A stretch of 64,000 nt of DNA from Micromonospora echinaurantiaca (GTDB taxonomy: Bacteria > Actinomycetota > Actinomycetes > Mycobacteriales > Micromonosporaceae). Positions within the stretch are counted from its first letter, which is position 1, and each line of letters begins with the position of its first letter. The notes under the pieces were generated by a model. That model saw nothing but the letters and a program-made list of their open reading frames with translations. It searched no databases and was not told the origin of the DNA. Shown here piece by piece: positions 35,720 through 43,689 of the stretch. The stretch is taken from NCBI RefSeq assembly GCF_900090235.1, contig NZ_LT607750.1, forward strand, positions 6,839,501-6,903,500. Direction: 5' to 3'. The position numbers and the translations under genes were made by a program.

Positions 35720-36475
35720 ATGGCTGCCAGTACGCCCGTCACCGTCGCGCCCGACGCGCCGCGGACGACCGATGTTCCGCTGCTCAGCTGGTGCGACGAG
35801 GCGACCGGCGAGCGGGTCGACCTGACCGCCACGCAGCTCGGCGACTGGGCGGCACGCAGCGCGGGCCTGCTGCGGGACGGCTGCGGGCTGCGCCCCGGCG
35901 ACCGGGTGGCGGTGCTGCTGCCGCCGCACTGGCGTACCGCAGCGGTGTTGCTCGGGGCGTGGGCGGCCGGGCTGGCGGTGTCGTTCCGGCCGCGGGCCAC
36001 CGCCGGGCTGCCGGTGCTCGAGCCCGGCGGCGACCGGCCGTACGACGCGGTGTTCGTGACCCCGGAGCGGCTGGACGACTGGCTGGAGGACGTGCCGGAC
36101 GGCACCCACCGCTACCTGGTCGGCACCGGGCCGGGCCGGCTGGCCGACGTGCCGGTGGGCTGGCTGGACTGGTCGGCCGAGGTGCTCCGGCACACCGACA
36201 CGCCGCCCGACCACGCCGCCATCCGCGCGACGGACCCGGCCAGCCCGGACGGCACCAGCTACGACGAGTGGGGGCGACTCGCCCTGACCCTGGCCGACCA
36301 GCTCGACCTGCGCGCCGGCGACCGGCTGCTGGTCGACGCGGCCGAGCACGAGCAGCCGGTGACGTGGCTGCTCGCCCCGCTGAGCGTCGGCGCGTCGGTG
36401 GTGGTCTGCGCCAACCTCGACCCGGCCCGGCGGGACGCCCGGATCGCCGCCGAGCAGGTCACCCGGGTCCTCTGA
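35720..36475 (+). CDS. TIGR03089 family protein (AMP-binding-like)
   Basis: A 251-residue protein resembling only the N-terminal part of adenylate-forming enzymes: PLLSWCDEATGERVDLTATQLGDWAARSAGLLRDGCGLRPGDRVAVLLPPHWRTAAVLLGAWAAGLAV matches the acyl-binding subdomain, but the P-loop (TSGTTG) and C-terminal catalytic motifs are missing. This is the known layout of actinobacterial TIGR03089 proteins, so it is not a truncation. Function unknown. GGAGGAG precedes ATG 35720. Confidence 0.82.
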   Translation: MAASTPVTVAPDAPRTTDVPLLSWCDEATGERVDLTATQLGDWAARSAGLLRDGCGLRPGDRVAVLLPPHWRTAAVLLGAWAAGLAVSFRPRATAGLPVLEPGGDRPYDAVFVTPERLDDWLEDVPDGTHRYLVGTGPGRLADVPVGWLDWSAEVLRHTDTPPDHAAIRATDPASPDGTSYDEWGRLALTLADQLDLRAGDRLLVDAAEHEQPVTWLLAPLSVGASVVVCANLDPARRDARIAAEQVTRVL

Positions 36476-36488
36476 GGCGCCGGCCGGC

Positions 36489-36710
36489 TCAGCTCTCGCC
36501 GGCGCGGCCCCGGCGCCACCTGGCGGCGTACGGCAGCGCGAACAGGTACAGGCCGGTGAAGAGCAGCAGGGCGAGCGGGAGCAGCGGCACGTAGGACACC
36601 CAGACGATCGGGTCCTCCTGGGCGAGGGCGATGAAGGTGACGATGACGGTCACCGTGAAGGTGATGGCCAGCCAGCGGTGGAACTGCCGGATCCACTTGT
36701 TCGCGTTCAC
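36489..36710 (-). CDS. Hypothetical two-TM membrane protein
   Basis: A 73-residue protein with helices at ~13-33 and ~40-60 flanked by Lys/Arg residues (KWIRQFHRW and AARWRRGRAGES). GTG 36710 is chosen because GGAGG lies five bases upstream; a frame from 36746 would include that site. Small proteins of this type occur widely in actinobacteria with no assigned role. It is convergent with the TIGR03089 gene, 13 bp apart. Confidence 0.65.
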   Translation of the reverse strand: MNANKWIRQFHRWLAITFTVTVIVTFIALAQEDPIVWVSYVPLLPLALLLFTGLYLFALPYAARWRRGRAGES

Positions 36711-36746
36711 TGCGACCTCCTCGGACGGCTTGCCGCGCCAGGTCAC

Positions 36747-37084
36747 GGCGACCTGGCGGGTGGGCTGTCCCCGACGCTAGGTGCGGCTCGGCGGCCGATG
36801 CTTCTCGATTCCTGACCGGTCCGGTCACCCGCTCGGCGGGGCGGTCGACCCGTGATCCACCGGCGGCGCACCCCGCTCACCGTCGGGCGCTGAAAGGTCG
36901 CGGAAGGTCCAATAGCGCTGCCCGGCCCCGTGCCGTTACACCCCTGTCGGACCCTGTCCCGAGGTCTGTTGTCGACGCTTCTGACGTGGTCTTATACCGG
37001 GACGACGACGTCATCGACGTGGTCATGGCATACCCCGCGTCGATGTCGATGTCGCACCGTCTCCATCCCCTGAAAGGTGCACCG
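36747..37084. other. Intergenic region with promoter for the metalloprotease
   Basis: No gene is seen in these 338 bp. TTGTCG at 36969-36974 and TTATAC at 36992-36997 are 17 bp apart and give a good vegetative promoter for the rightward metalloprotease gene, implying an ~85-nt leader. The leader contains a short GTCGATGTCGATGTCG repeat (37038-37053). The ACCGGTCCGGT stretch at 36816-36826 is locally palindromic. Confidence 0.5.
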
Positions 37085-38044
37085 ATGCACAGGAGACCGA
37101 TCTTTCGACTGGCAGTCCTCACCGCCACCACCGCGACGCTGCTGGCGTCCGGTGGCGCCTACGGCGCGGTATCCGCAGCGCCCGTGACCGTCTCCCCGGG
37201 TGTTGCCGAGTGCGAGCCGGATGCGCACGGGCACAGCGCGGCCCGGGTCGCCGAGGGCGCCACCGCCCAGGAGCCGGAGCTCTACTCCAAGAACGAGGCG
37301 AACGCCTACGGCGTGATCAAGGACGCGCCGCGGCTGGCCAACGGCAGCGTCACCGTGCCGACGGTCTTCCACATGATCTCCGACCACCCGCTCACCGCAG
37401 CCGAGACGGCCCGGTGGAACACCCTGATCGCCGACCAGATGGAGGTGCTCAACGACTCGTTCTCGGGTAGCACCGCGGCGGACGCCTCCGACACGCCGTT
37501 CCGGTTCGACCTGGTCGACACCACTTGGACGGTCAACAGCGACTGGTACACGGTGGTGCCGGGCAAGAACGAGCGGGACATGAAGAAGGCGCTGTACACC
37601 GGCGACGCCCGCACCCTGAACGTGTACGCGGCGAACATCGGCGGCGGCCTGCTCGGCTGGGCGTACTTCCCGAAGGGCTACAACAACGGCCGTGACTACA
37701 TCGACGGCGTGGTGATCCTCGACGAGTCGATGCCGGGCGGCACGGCCGGCAAGTACGCCCTCGGTGACACGCTGACCCACGAGGTCGGGCACTGGCTGAT
37801 GCTGGAGCACACCTTCGCGCACGGCTGCTCCGCCTCCGGCGACTTCGTCGCGGACACGCCGCGCGAGGCGGCGCCGCAGTTCAACTGCCCGGTGGGCGCG
37901 GACAGCTGCACCGCTCCCGGGCTGGACCCGATCCACAACTTCATGGACTACACGCAGGACTCCTGCATGAACATGTTCACGCCGGGTCAGGCGGACCGGA
38001 TGAGCGACGCCTGGGTCGCCTTCCGAGCCGGCGGCGGCAAGTAA
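37085..38044 (+). CDS. Secreted zinc metalloprotease, M43 (pappalysin/cytophagalysin) type
   Basis: A 319-residue secreted enzyme. A signal peptide covers ~1-35 (RPIFRLAVLTATTATLLASGGAYG). A propeptide-like stretch precedes the catalytic domain. HEVGHWLMLEH at 232-242 gives three zinc ligands (His232, His236, His242), and NFMDYTQDSCMNMFTPGQ holds the Met-turn, both hallmarks of M43 metzincins. Paired cysteines (~238-294) suggest disulfides. ATG 37085 follows AAAGG; an open frame continues upstream without signal-peptide features. A strong terminator follows. Confidence 0.92.
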   Translation: MHRRPIFRLAVLTATTATLLASGGAYGAVSAAPVTVSPGVAECEPDAHGHSAARVAEGATAQEPELYSKNEANAYGVIKDAPRLANGSVTVPTVFHMISDHPLTAAETARWNTLIADQMEVLNDSFSGSTAADASDTPFRFDLVDTTWTVNSDWYTVVPGKNERDMKKALYTGDARTLNVYAANIGGGLLGWAYFPKGYNNGRDYIDGVVILDESMPGGTAGKYALGDTLTHEVGHWLMLEHTFAHGCSASGDFVADTPREAAPQFNCPVGADSCTAPGLDPIHNFMDYTQDSCMNMFTPGQADRMSDAWVAFRAGGGK

Positions 38045-38054
38045 GTCTCGATTG

Positions 38055-38092
38055 GGGGTTGGCGGGGCCGCACCGAGCGGCCCGCCAACCCC
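38055..38092 (+). terminator. Strong hairpin after the metalloprotease gene
   Basis: GGGGTTGGCGGG (38055-38066) pairs with CCCGCCAACCCC (38081-38092), extended inward by CCGC/GCGG with one bulged G and a 5-nt loop. TTCCTC follows the stem. Confidence 0.85.
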
Positions 38093-38135
38093 TTCCTCGT
38101 GCCCGGCTTGATCCACTCCATGTCGACCCGACCCC

Positions 38136-38381
38136 TCATCGGCGGGAGCAGGGCGCGGTGTGGTCGACCGGCAGGGTGCATCGCGCGCCGCCGGGCAGTG
38201 GCCGGTCGCAGAAGACCCAGTGGCGTACGCCCTGCTGGTCCTCGGCCGAGACGGTGACGCCGCCCGGTTCGACCCGCGCGGTGAGCCCGGCCAGCAGCCG
38301 CGCGGCGGACCGGGCGAAGATCCGGGCACGGTGCAGGTCGGGCGCGGTGACCGGCAGGTGGATCACCCAACGGTCGCTCAT
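38136..38381 (-). CDS. Hypothetical small Cys/His-containing protein
   Basis: An 81-residue protein, not recognised. It has SDRWVIHLPVTAPDLHRARIFARSAARLLAGL and a C-terminal half with CDRPLPGGARCTLPVDHTAPCSRR, in which three Cys and a His could bind zinc. Its ATG overlaps the stop of the upstream DivIVA-like gene (ATGA), so they are coupled. Confidence 0.65.
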   Translation of the reverse strand: MSDRWVIHLPVTAPDLHRARIFARSAARLLAGLTARVEPGGVTVSAEDQQGVRHWVFCDRPLPGGARCTLPVDHTAPCSRR

Positions 38382-38665
38382 CGGTAGCGGTGGTGGGCCG
38401 ACTGGGCGCTCTGCCAGGAGCGCAGGGCGTTCTTGATGCGTACGTTCTCCTCCTGCACCGCGGCCAGGGCGGTCTGCGCGACGGTGAGTTCGTCGGCCAC
38501 CTGGTGCAGGAAGGCGCGGATCTCGACCGGGTCGAGGCCGCGCCGGCGGACGTTGAAGCACCGGTCGCGGATCTGCCAGGGCCTGATTCCTTGTGGTGGT
38601 CGGACATCTTCCGCCGGACGTGGTTCTTCGCCTCGGCGCGTCAGCCGACGGATCAGGTTGCGCAC
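38378..38665 (-). CDS. DivIVA domain-containing protein
   Basis: A 95-residue protein with a basic N-terminus (MRNLIRRLTRRGEEPRP), then IRDRCFNVRRRGLDPVEIRAFLHQVADELTVAQ, the DivIVA/Wag31 membrane-binding lobe pattern (F-x3-R-x-G-Y/L-D-x2-E-V/I), then a short coiled coil. Full DivIVA is longer; this is one of the small actinobacterial paralogues that may mark poles or septa. Cotranslated with the Cys-containing protein at 38136 and divergent from a GntR gene 360 bp away. Confidence 0.78.
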   Translation of the reverse strand: MRNLIRRLTRRGEEPRPAEDVRPPQGIRPWQIRDRCFNVRRRGLDPVEIRAFLHQVADELTVAQTALAAVQEENVRIKNALRSWQSAQSAHHRYR

Positions 38666-39025
38666 GGGTGACTGCCCTTCGTCGGAACGGCATCGACGGT
38701 GGAGGGGCGGCCTCCGCCGGTTGCGGGCGGCGGAGAACGCCCCGCCCTGCCACCTCGGGTGTGATGGTGCGGCGGCAGGGCCGCGCCGGGGGAGCGCGGT
38801 GGGTGAGGTCTCGGCGGCGATGCGAGACCGGCACGAGAGGCGCCAACCGACCGCAGCGGCACCGCATCACCGAGAGCGACGCTACCGATACCTATCACCT
38901 CTGTCAACGCTCTCTTACCTGTCGAATCTGGCCAGTGTGCCGCTGCCTCACCTACTTCAGTTATTGCCGCTCTTTCACCTGGTGCTCGATACTGGGAGGG
39001 CCAACCGACTGCAAGGGGCCTTCAC
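38666..39025. other. Divergent intergenic region with repeated (C/T)ACCT boxes
   Basis: No gene is seen in these 360 bp. The right half is AT-richer than the surroundings and contains five TACCT/CACCT pentamers at 38889, 38896, 38916, 38949 and 38976 in one orientation, within 92 bp. They may be binding sites for the adjacent GntR protein or elements of the leftward DivIVA promoter. This is pattern recognition only. Confidence 0.4.
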
Positions 39026-39253
39026 GTGCCGATTCCTCCGACCATGGACGAGTTGATCAAGGATCTGCTGAGGCGGATCGAGGTGGGCGAGTTCCAGCCC
39101 GGGGGGCAGATCCCGTCCACTCAGGAGCTGTCCGACCACTACGACGTGTCGCTGTCGACCATTCACCGTGCCGTGGCGAAGCTGCGAGGGCAGGGCGTGC
39201 TCGTCGGTCGCCCGGGGCGTGGAGTGTTCGTGGCGGAGTACCGCCGGCGCTGA
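39026..39253 (+). CDS. Minimal GntR family DNA-binding protein
   Basis: A 75-residue winged helix-turn-helix: MDELIKDLLRRIEVGEFQPGGQIPSTQELSDHYDVSLSTIHRAVAKLRGQGVLVGRPGRGVFV is a full GntR N-domain, with no effector domain after it. Such stand-alone GntR heads occur in streptomycetes and relatives, often near conjugation or morphological genes. GTG 39026 or ATG 39044. It is the last host-like gene before the low-GC island. Confidence 0.85.
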   Translation: MPIPPTMDELIKDLLRRIEVGEFQPGGQIPSTQELSDHYDVSLSTIHRAVAKLRGQGVLVGRPGRGVFVAEYRRR

Positions 39254-39641
39254 CCCGGGCTATCAGAGCGCCGCCCGGCAGCTGAGCACGGCGCATATTG
39301 GACCCGACCGCGGTAAGGGCGAACCAAGCTCCTAGGCCACACCAAACACCAGGTCGTGCAGACGCCAGGGTTTTCGCAGGCGGCCAGGAGGACAGTCGGC
39401 TTCAGGCCAGGGGCGGTCCAAGACAGGCTCAGGCCGGGCGGCGGGGCAGCCTTGGCGGTGAAACCTCGTTCAGACGGCGCACCACCGGAGCCCTCAGCAA
39501 GCAGACAGCCTCCACTGCCTTGAGCGCTATATCCTCCGCGACGGCTACGCCGTCGTCCGCGCCGACCTCGCCGCCTCGCCCATGACCTCCGCAGGAGGCA
39601 TCGGGATGCGGGGAGAGTGCAGTCAGAGTCAGCCCACTTGT
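39254..39641. other. Left flank of the island; possible gene remnant
   Basis: No intact gene is seen in these 388 bp. The frame at 39513-39590 would encode LERYILRDGYAVVRADLAAS, a sequence that looks protein-like but has no start or matching continuation, so it may be a decayed gene fragment. Composition shifts toward lower GC near 39600. No tRNA, integrase or clear direct repeat is visible at the junction. Confidence 0.4.
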
Positions 39642-40514
39642 TCAGTGCCGCCGCGCTCGCCACATAGTGTGCTCCCGCGAAATCGCTGCTTCCGCGTCGT
39701 CCACAAACTGGGAGATGTGGGGCTCAGAGTCTGCCTGCGGGACCATCGATGCGATGGCGGCAAGTTCCTGGCTCGCCAGGGCGTATGCGGTGGCCAATCC
39801 GTCGTGTTGCCGGGTTTGTAACCAGGCCGCGCCGGCTGCAATTGCGGCAGCAGCTATCCCAAGTAAATCAGCGCTTGTTAGTCCAGCAACCCGAGACACC
39901 GCAAAGACGACACCAGCTATCTCGAGTATGAGTAGGACAACCGACCAGCGTGTGGCTTGCGTGCGGTTCCACCGGGACCGATCGGCATACCACGATCTTT
40001 GCTTCTCAAGACGCCCATTCAAATAGGCATCCCGACGTGCCTGGAGAGGAGAGGAGCGCAGGACACGCATCCTTTCGGTGATTTGTTGGCCAGTTGCTGC
40101 CGGAGCCGCGAGTCCAGCCGACCTCATATCACTCGACAGGCCCAGCAGGCGACCCGCGAAATCCTCCGCGCACTCAAGTTCGCTTCTTGACCGAGGGAAC
40201 GGCTCTGCCGCAACTGCAAAGCGCCACGACAAAGACTTGATAGATTCGGAGAGAGCTCTGCCGGCGTACCATCGCTGATTTGGGCGATGCGTAAGTAGGA
40301 AGACTTCGACGACTGAGGCGGCAGCGAAGGAGCAAGCGGCGAATATAGCAGCCAATGCCACGCCCCCGAGTTTCCAATTGATCGCCCCCATGGCGGCAGC
40401 CAGCAGCAGCAGTAGCAGTCTGAGCGCGACGACCCTGATAAACACGTGTTGCCCGCGCCGTGATTCAACGGAAACGGCGCGCTGGAACGGAGGAAAGTCT
40501 TCCGGCTCTAGCAC
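39642..40514 (-). CDS. SLATT-type (DUF4231) membrane protein, tandem
   Basis: A 290-residue protein with two pairs of transmembrane helices (about 28-70 and 187-235), each followed by soluble helices. The second half, YLNGRLEKQRSWYADRSRWNRTQATRWSVVLLILEIAGVVFAV then LLGIAAAAIAAGAAWLQTRQHDGLATAYALASQELA, is a good match in pattern to DUF4231/SLATT_3; the first half looks like a second SLATT unit. SLATT proteins are 2-TM effectors thought to permeabilise membranes when triggered by SMODS or SLOG sensors. No such sensor gene is adjacent. GTG 40514 follows GGAAGG. GC is lower than in neighbouring core genes. Confidence 0.78.
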   Translation of the reverse strand: MLEPEDFPPFQRAVSVESRRGQHVFIRVVALRLLLLLLAAAMGAINWKLGGVALAAIFAACSFAAASVVEVFLLTHRPNQRWYAGRALSESIKSLSWRFAVAAEPFPRSRSELECAEDFAGRLLGLSSDMRSAGLAAPAATGQQITERMRVLRSSPLQARRDAYLNGRLEKQRSWYADRSRWNRTQATRWSVVLLILEIAGVVFAVSRVAGLTSADLLGIAAAAIAAGAAWLQTRQHDGLATAYALASQELAAIASMVPQADSEPHISQFVDDAEAAISREHTMWRARRH

Positions 40515-40775
40515 GATGAACGACCTTCCAGGGAGATGGTCACTTTAGTCCTACTTACGTTGGTTCGACCCGAGTGGCGTGGAGCGAGCGTCGCATAGGT
40601 TCGTTGCGGGACAGGGACGCGAGGCTTCCAGTAGGGCCCACATAGAACTGCTGTTCGACAATATCCCGAACGGGCGTTCGAACCGCCACGTCGACGATGT
40701 CAGTTCCTTGTCAGTGGGACCTGACGGCCCCCTCCGCGCCTGTTGATCAAGGGAGTCCGAAGTTACCATCAACCA

Positions 40776-41984
40776 ATGACGTCGGTCGAGGATGGGGCGC
40801 TGATTTCGGAATCCGTGGCCTCCAATGGAACAGTAATGGCTTCCGGCGCTGAGAGGCGGAAACGCCGGACGCGACCGGTTCCGCCAGTTACTTTCGACGA
40901 GGCGCTCACGCTTGGATTGGCCATTCAGGAGCATGCCGCCGGGCAGAGGGTGCGTCGCCTCACCTTGTTCGAAAACATGAATCGAGAGGCTGATAGCAAC
41001 GCCAGCAGAGCCCTGATCACTGGCTCGTTCCAGTATGGAATCACTCGTGGAAGTTATAAGTCGGAGCATCTGGAATTAACTCCTGATGGCGCTACGGCAA
41101 CCTCATCGGACACGTCTCCCTCTGATCGATTTGTAGCCCAGTTTGGCTTGGCAATCGAGAAGAACGAGATCTTCCGGAAGCTATACGACAATTTCAAGGG
41201 AAACCGCCTGCCCACTGCTTCCGTGCTTAAGGACTACATACTCGGGGAAGGGGTTGAGAAGGACTTTCTGAACGAATGCGTCGAAACGTTCGTCGTTAAT
41301 GCAAAGTTCCTAGGTCTACTCCGGACGATCGCCGGCGCCGAAAGACTCCTAACCAAAGAGCACGTTCTCGAGGACATGGAGAACTTGGGCGCGCTCGCAG
41401 TGGCTAAGCGCACACCGCAGGTGATCGAGGGGACAGTCGCGACGGATCCAGTCCCCCGATCGGCTGCGGTGGTAGATGTGCAAGTGCGGGACTCAATGTC
41501 CGACACCTGCTTCTACATCGCCCCAATCGGGCAGCCGGACTCGGAGGAGCGACAGCATTCCGATCTCTTCATGGGGTCATTGGTCGAGCCGGCTCTTCAG
41601 GAGTTCGGGATGAGGCTTGTGCGCGCCGACCAGATCACTGATCCCGGCCTTATCTCAAAGCAAGTAATCGAATACATCGTCCGGGCGCCGCTCGTGATTG
41701 CGGATCTCTCTTTCCATAACCCAAACGTTTTTTATGAGCTCGCCTTGCGTCATGCTGTCCGGAAGCCGATCGTACAATTGAGCAGGGTTGCGGATCGCTT
41801 GCCGTTCGACGTGCGAGAATTCCGTACCGTGCAGATCGATACGACCTCGATCTACACTCTCGTCCCGAGGCTGGAGACGTATCGCAGCGAAATTGCCTCG
41901 CAGATCAGGATGACCATGGAGTCGGACGATCAGGGAGAGAATCCACTTACGATATTTTATCCAGGTTTCTGGTCGGGCGAGTAA
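40776..41984 (+). CDS. Winged-helix/NDT-like domain fusion (putative defence effector)
   Basis: A 402-residue protein. Residues ~30-200 look like a winged-helix pair of the DUF5343 style (VTFDEALTLGLAIQEHAAGQ, NASRALITGSFQYGITRG, EHLELTPDGATATSS). Residues ~241-385 form a nucleoside 2-deoxyribosyltransferase-like Rossmann domain: CFYIAPIGQPDSEERQHSD, LVRADQITDPGLISKQVIE, and VIADLSFHNPNVFYELALRHA with the catalytic-type Glu. NDT-like domains cleave nucleotides or bind them as sensors in conflict systems. ATG 40776 has TACCAT six bases upstream and TGTTGA 17 bp before that, a leaderless promoter. GC is clearly below that of the core genes. Divergent from the SLATT gene. Confidence 0.75.
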   Translation: MTSVEDGALISESVASNGTVMASGAERRKRRTRPVPPVTFDEALTLGLAIQEHAAGQRVRRLTLFENMNREADSNASRALITGSFQYGITRGSYKSEHLELTPDGATATSSDTSPSDRFVAQFGLAIEKNEIFRKLYDNFKGNRLPTASVLKDYILGEGVEKDFLNECVETFVVNAKFLGLLRTIAGAERLLTKEHVLEDMENLGALAVAKRTPQVIEGTVATDPVPRSAAVVDVQVRDSMSDTCFYIAPIGQPDSEERQHSDLFMGSLVEPALQEFGMRLVRADQITDPGLISKQVIEYIVRAPLVIADLSFHNPNVFYELALRHAVRKPIVQLSRVADRLPFDVREFRTVQIDTTSIYTLVPRLETYRSEIASQIRMTMESDDQGENPLTIFYPGFWSGE

Positions 41985-42129
41985 TAGCTGAGCAGGGAAG
42001 GTATTCGAATTTCATACCAGTATCTGCATCGGCGAGAGAGTGGTGTCCGAGTCAAAGCAACAGTGGTGGACATCGACCGGGACGGCTGAGGTTGGACGAG
42101 CGTGGACGGGTGTTCTTCCGACAGGCCAC

Positions 42130-42594
42130 CTACACTGCGAACGGCGTTCCGCAGATCAGGCAATACAGCGGCCCCGGAGCGTCCTCCGAGACCTTCACCG
42201 GCTCATAGGAGTGGCACGGGGAGACGATGATCATCATGTCGTCTGGCTCCACTAGCGCGACCGGTTCGTCGGCCGCATCGAGGTGCCCTTTCATCTCGAC
42301 TTTAAAGTACTTCGAGTTGCGGCCTTTGAAGGCGTCCCTAAGAAGGTCGTCGGCGTAGCGCGTCATCGCAGGCATAGCCACGCCTTCGATGTATTCGACC
42401 TGCTCGTCTGTGAACCAACGGTCCGGCTCAGCGGGCTGGCCGCAGAGCGGGCAGTGATACGCAGTGGGACTGTCGGCGGTCTCCGCCTCCTCGTTAGCGG
42501 GTCCGTGGTGCCACTTGAACATGCCGTTGCAGTTGGGGCACTGGCGACGGAGGAAGCCGTCGTTATCCAGAGGTAAGCTGATTCCGATCTCCAC
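42130..42594 (-). CDS. Zinc-ribbon protein paired with the TIR gene
   Basis: A 154-residue protein with three Cys pairs: CPNC near residue 19, CPLC near 49 and CLIC near 146, with a C-terminal CHSYEPVKV. RQCPNCNGMFKWHHGPANEEAE and YHCPLCGQPAEPDRWFTDEQVEYIEGVAM define an actinobacterial zinc-ribbon family of unknown function. The stop of the TIR gene and this ATG are one base apart, so both are cotranslated. It may sense phage products or support the TIR protein; this is inference. Confidence 0.72.
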   Translation of the reverse strand: MEIGISLPLDNDGFLRRQCPNCNGMFKWHHGPANEEAETADSPTAYHCPLCGQPAEPDRWFTDEQVEYIEGVAMPAMTRYADDLLRDAFKGRNSKYFKVEMKGHLDAADEPVALVEPDDMMIIVSPCHSYEPVKVSEDAPGPLYCLICGTPFAV

Positions 42595-42595
42595 G

Positions 42596-43495
42596 TCAGG
42601 TCTCGCTTACGAACTCTTCGACGCCGATGGGAATGCCGTCGGCCGTCTTGCCGGTGATGGTCACGTAAAAGTGTGACTTCTGCGCCGAGCCGAACGACCC
42701 GGGCCGATAACACTGCACGCGGATGGACTTGCCGCTGGGCAGTCGGGAGAGCGGGAACTCGTCATTGTCGCGTATGAGTCCTGCGTCCTCGTTCGCCGAC
42801 ACGTCCAGGTCGTACACGTCGCCTGGGCCGTGATTGGTAACCTGCACGGCGTCGATCCTCCCGCGTCCGTTGTCGATGAACCGGGCCTCGAGGCGCGGCA
42901 AACCAGTGGCCTTCGAGGAAGGAAGTTTCCTGCCGAGCGGCAGACCGCCGCCCGGTGGGACCGGCGGGGTAAGGTCGCCTGCATCGTGCCAGTCGGTGCC
43001 GGTGAGCCGGACGGCGCACCCGGCCGTGTCGAGACGCTGAGCGAGTTCCTGCCGCTTCTTGACGCTGTTGTCGAGGCGGACGACGTGCCTGCCGTGAATA
43101 TCGCTGAAGACTTTGATCTGGCCCATCTCGACGATCACGGTCCGGTCCTCGTCGCGGCCCATCGCCATTCCCGCTTCGAAGAGGACGTTCGGTCGCGGCT
43201 GCATCTGAGGAGAGCACTCCGGGTCCCCGACGTAGGTAAGACTCTCGTGGAGGTACGCGACGTCGTCGGGTGTCTGCAATACGACCACCGCCTGGGCGGC
43301 CCCGAACGCGGCGTCCAGAACCTGCCCGATGTACGGAGAACCCTTGCCGGTCAGGCGGATCGCCTCGGACCACTCAATCGGATCGAGCCCGATCGAGCGG
43401 AGGAAGTCAAAAAGCCCCTTCCTGGCTGCCTCGTTCCGGCCGTGGATGACGAACACCTTCCGCGAGTCCGCCCCGCTTCTGTTCTCCACCACCAT
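42596..43495 (-). CDS. TIR-like (CAP12-type) nucleotide-binding protein
   Basis: A 299-residue protein. Residues ~12-165 are a CD-NTase-associated protein 12-type TIR domain: KVFVIHGRNEAARKGLFDFLRSIGLDPIEW, then RPNVLFEAGMAMG with the conserved Glu near 107, then RTVIVEMG and HGRHVVRLDNS. Such TIR domains typically degrade NAD+ once triggered. Residues ~195-299 form a beta-rich domain (ARFIDNGRGRIDAVQVTNHGPGDVYDLDVS) like an Ig-type binding module rather than STING or SAVED. No cyclase gene is adjacent. GGGAG precedes ATG 43495. First gene of a two-gene unit with the zinc-ribbon protein. Confidence 0.8.
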   Translation of the reverse strand: MVVENRSGADSRKVFVIHGRNEAARKGLFDFLRSIGLDPIEWSEAIRLTGKGSPYIGQVLDAAFGAAQAVVVLQTPDDVAYLHESLTYVGDPECSPQMQPRPNVLFEAGMAMGRDEDRTVIVEMGQIKVFSDIHGRHVVRLDNSVKKRQELAQRLDTAGCAVRLTGTDWHDAGDLTPPVPPGGGLPLGRKLPSSKATGLPRLEARFIDNGRGRIDAVQVTNHGPGDVYDLDVSANEDAGLIRDNDEFPLSRLPSGKSIRVQCYRPGSFGSAQKSHFYVTITGKTADGIPIGVEEFVSET

Positions 43496-43689
43496 GACGC
43501 TCCCTGCGCAACGCCCACTTGCTGCTCGATTTCACAAGACGCCTCCGACCGTACCCGGCGGTACCGACAAAGCCGGTTCCGCTCGTAGGCGGACCTGCTT
43601 CAGAGTTGCAAGCGAGATGAGGGTTTGAGGGCCGCCCCCTCGGTCCGGTCGGGTTCGGCCCGCGCGCTTGCGGGAAGGTCCGTTACGGG

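Noticed and set aside
40776..41984. Housekeeping nucleoside 2-deoxyribosyltransferase
   Set aside because: Only the C-terminal third resembles NDT; the fused winged-helix region and island context do not fit a salvage enzyme.
39254..43689. Prophage or integrative element
   Set aside because: No integrase, phage structural gene, tRNA target or flanking direct repeat was found, so only an island is claimed.
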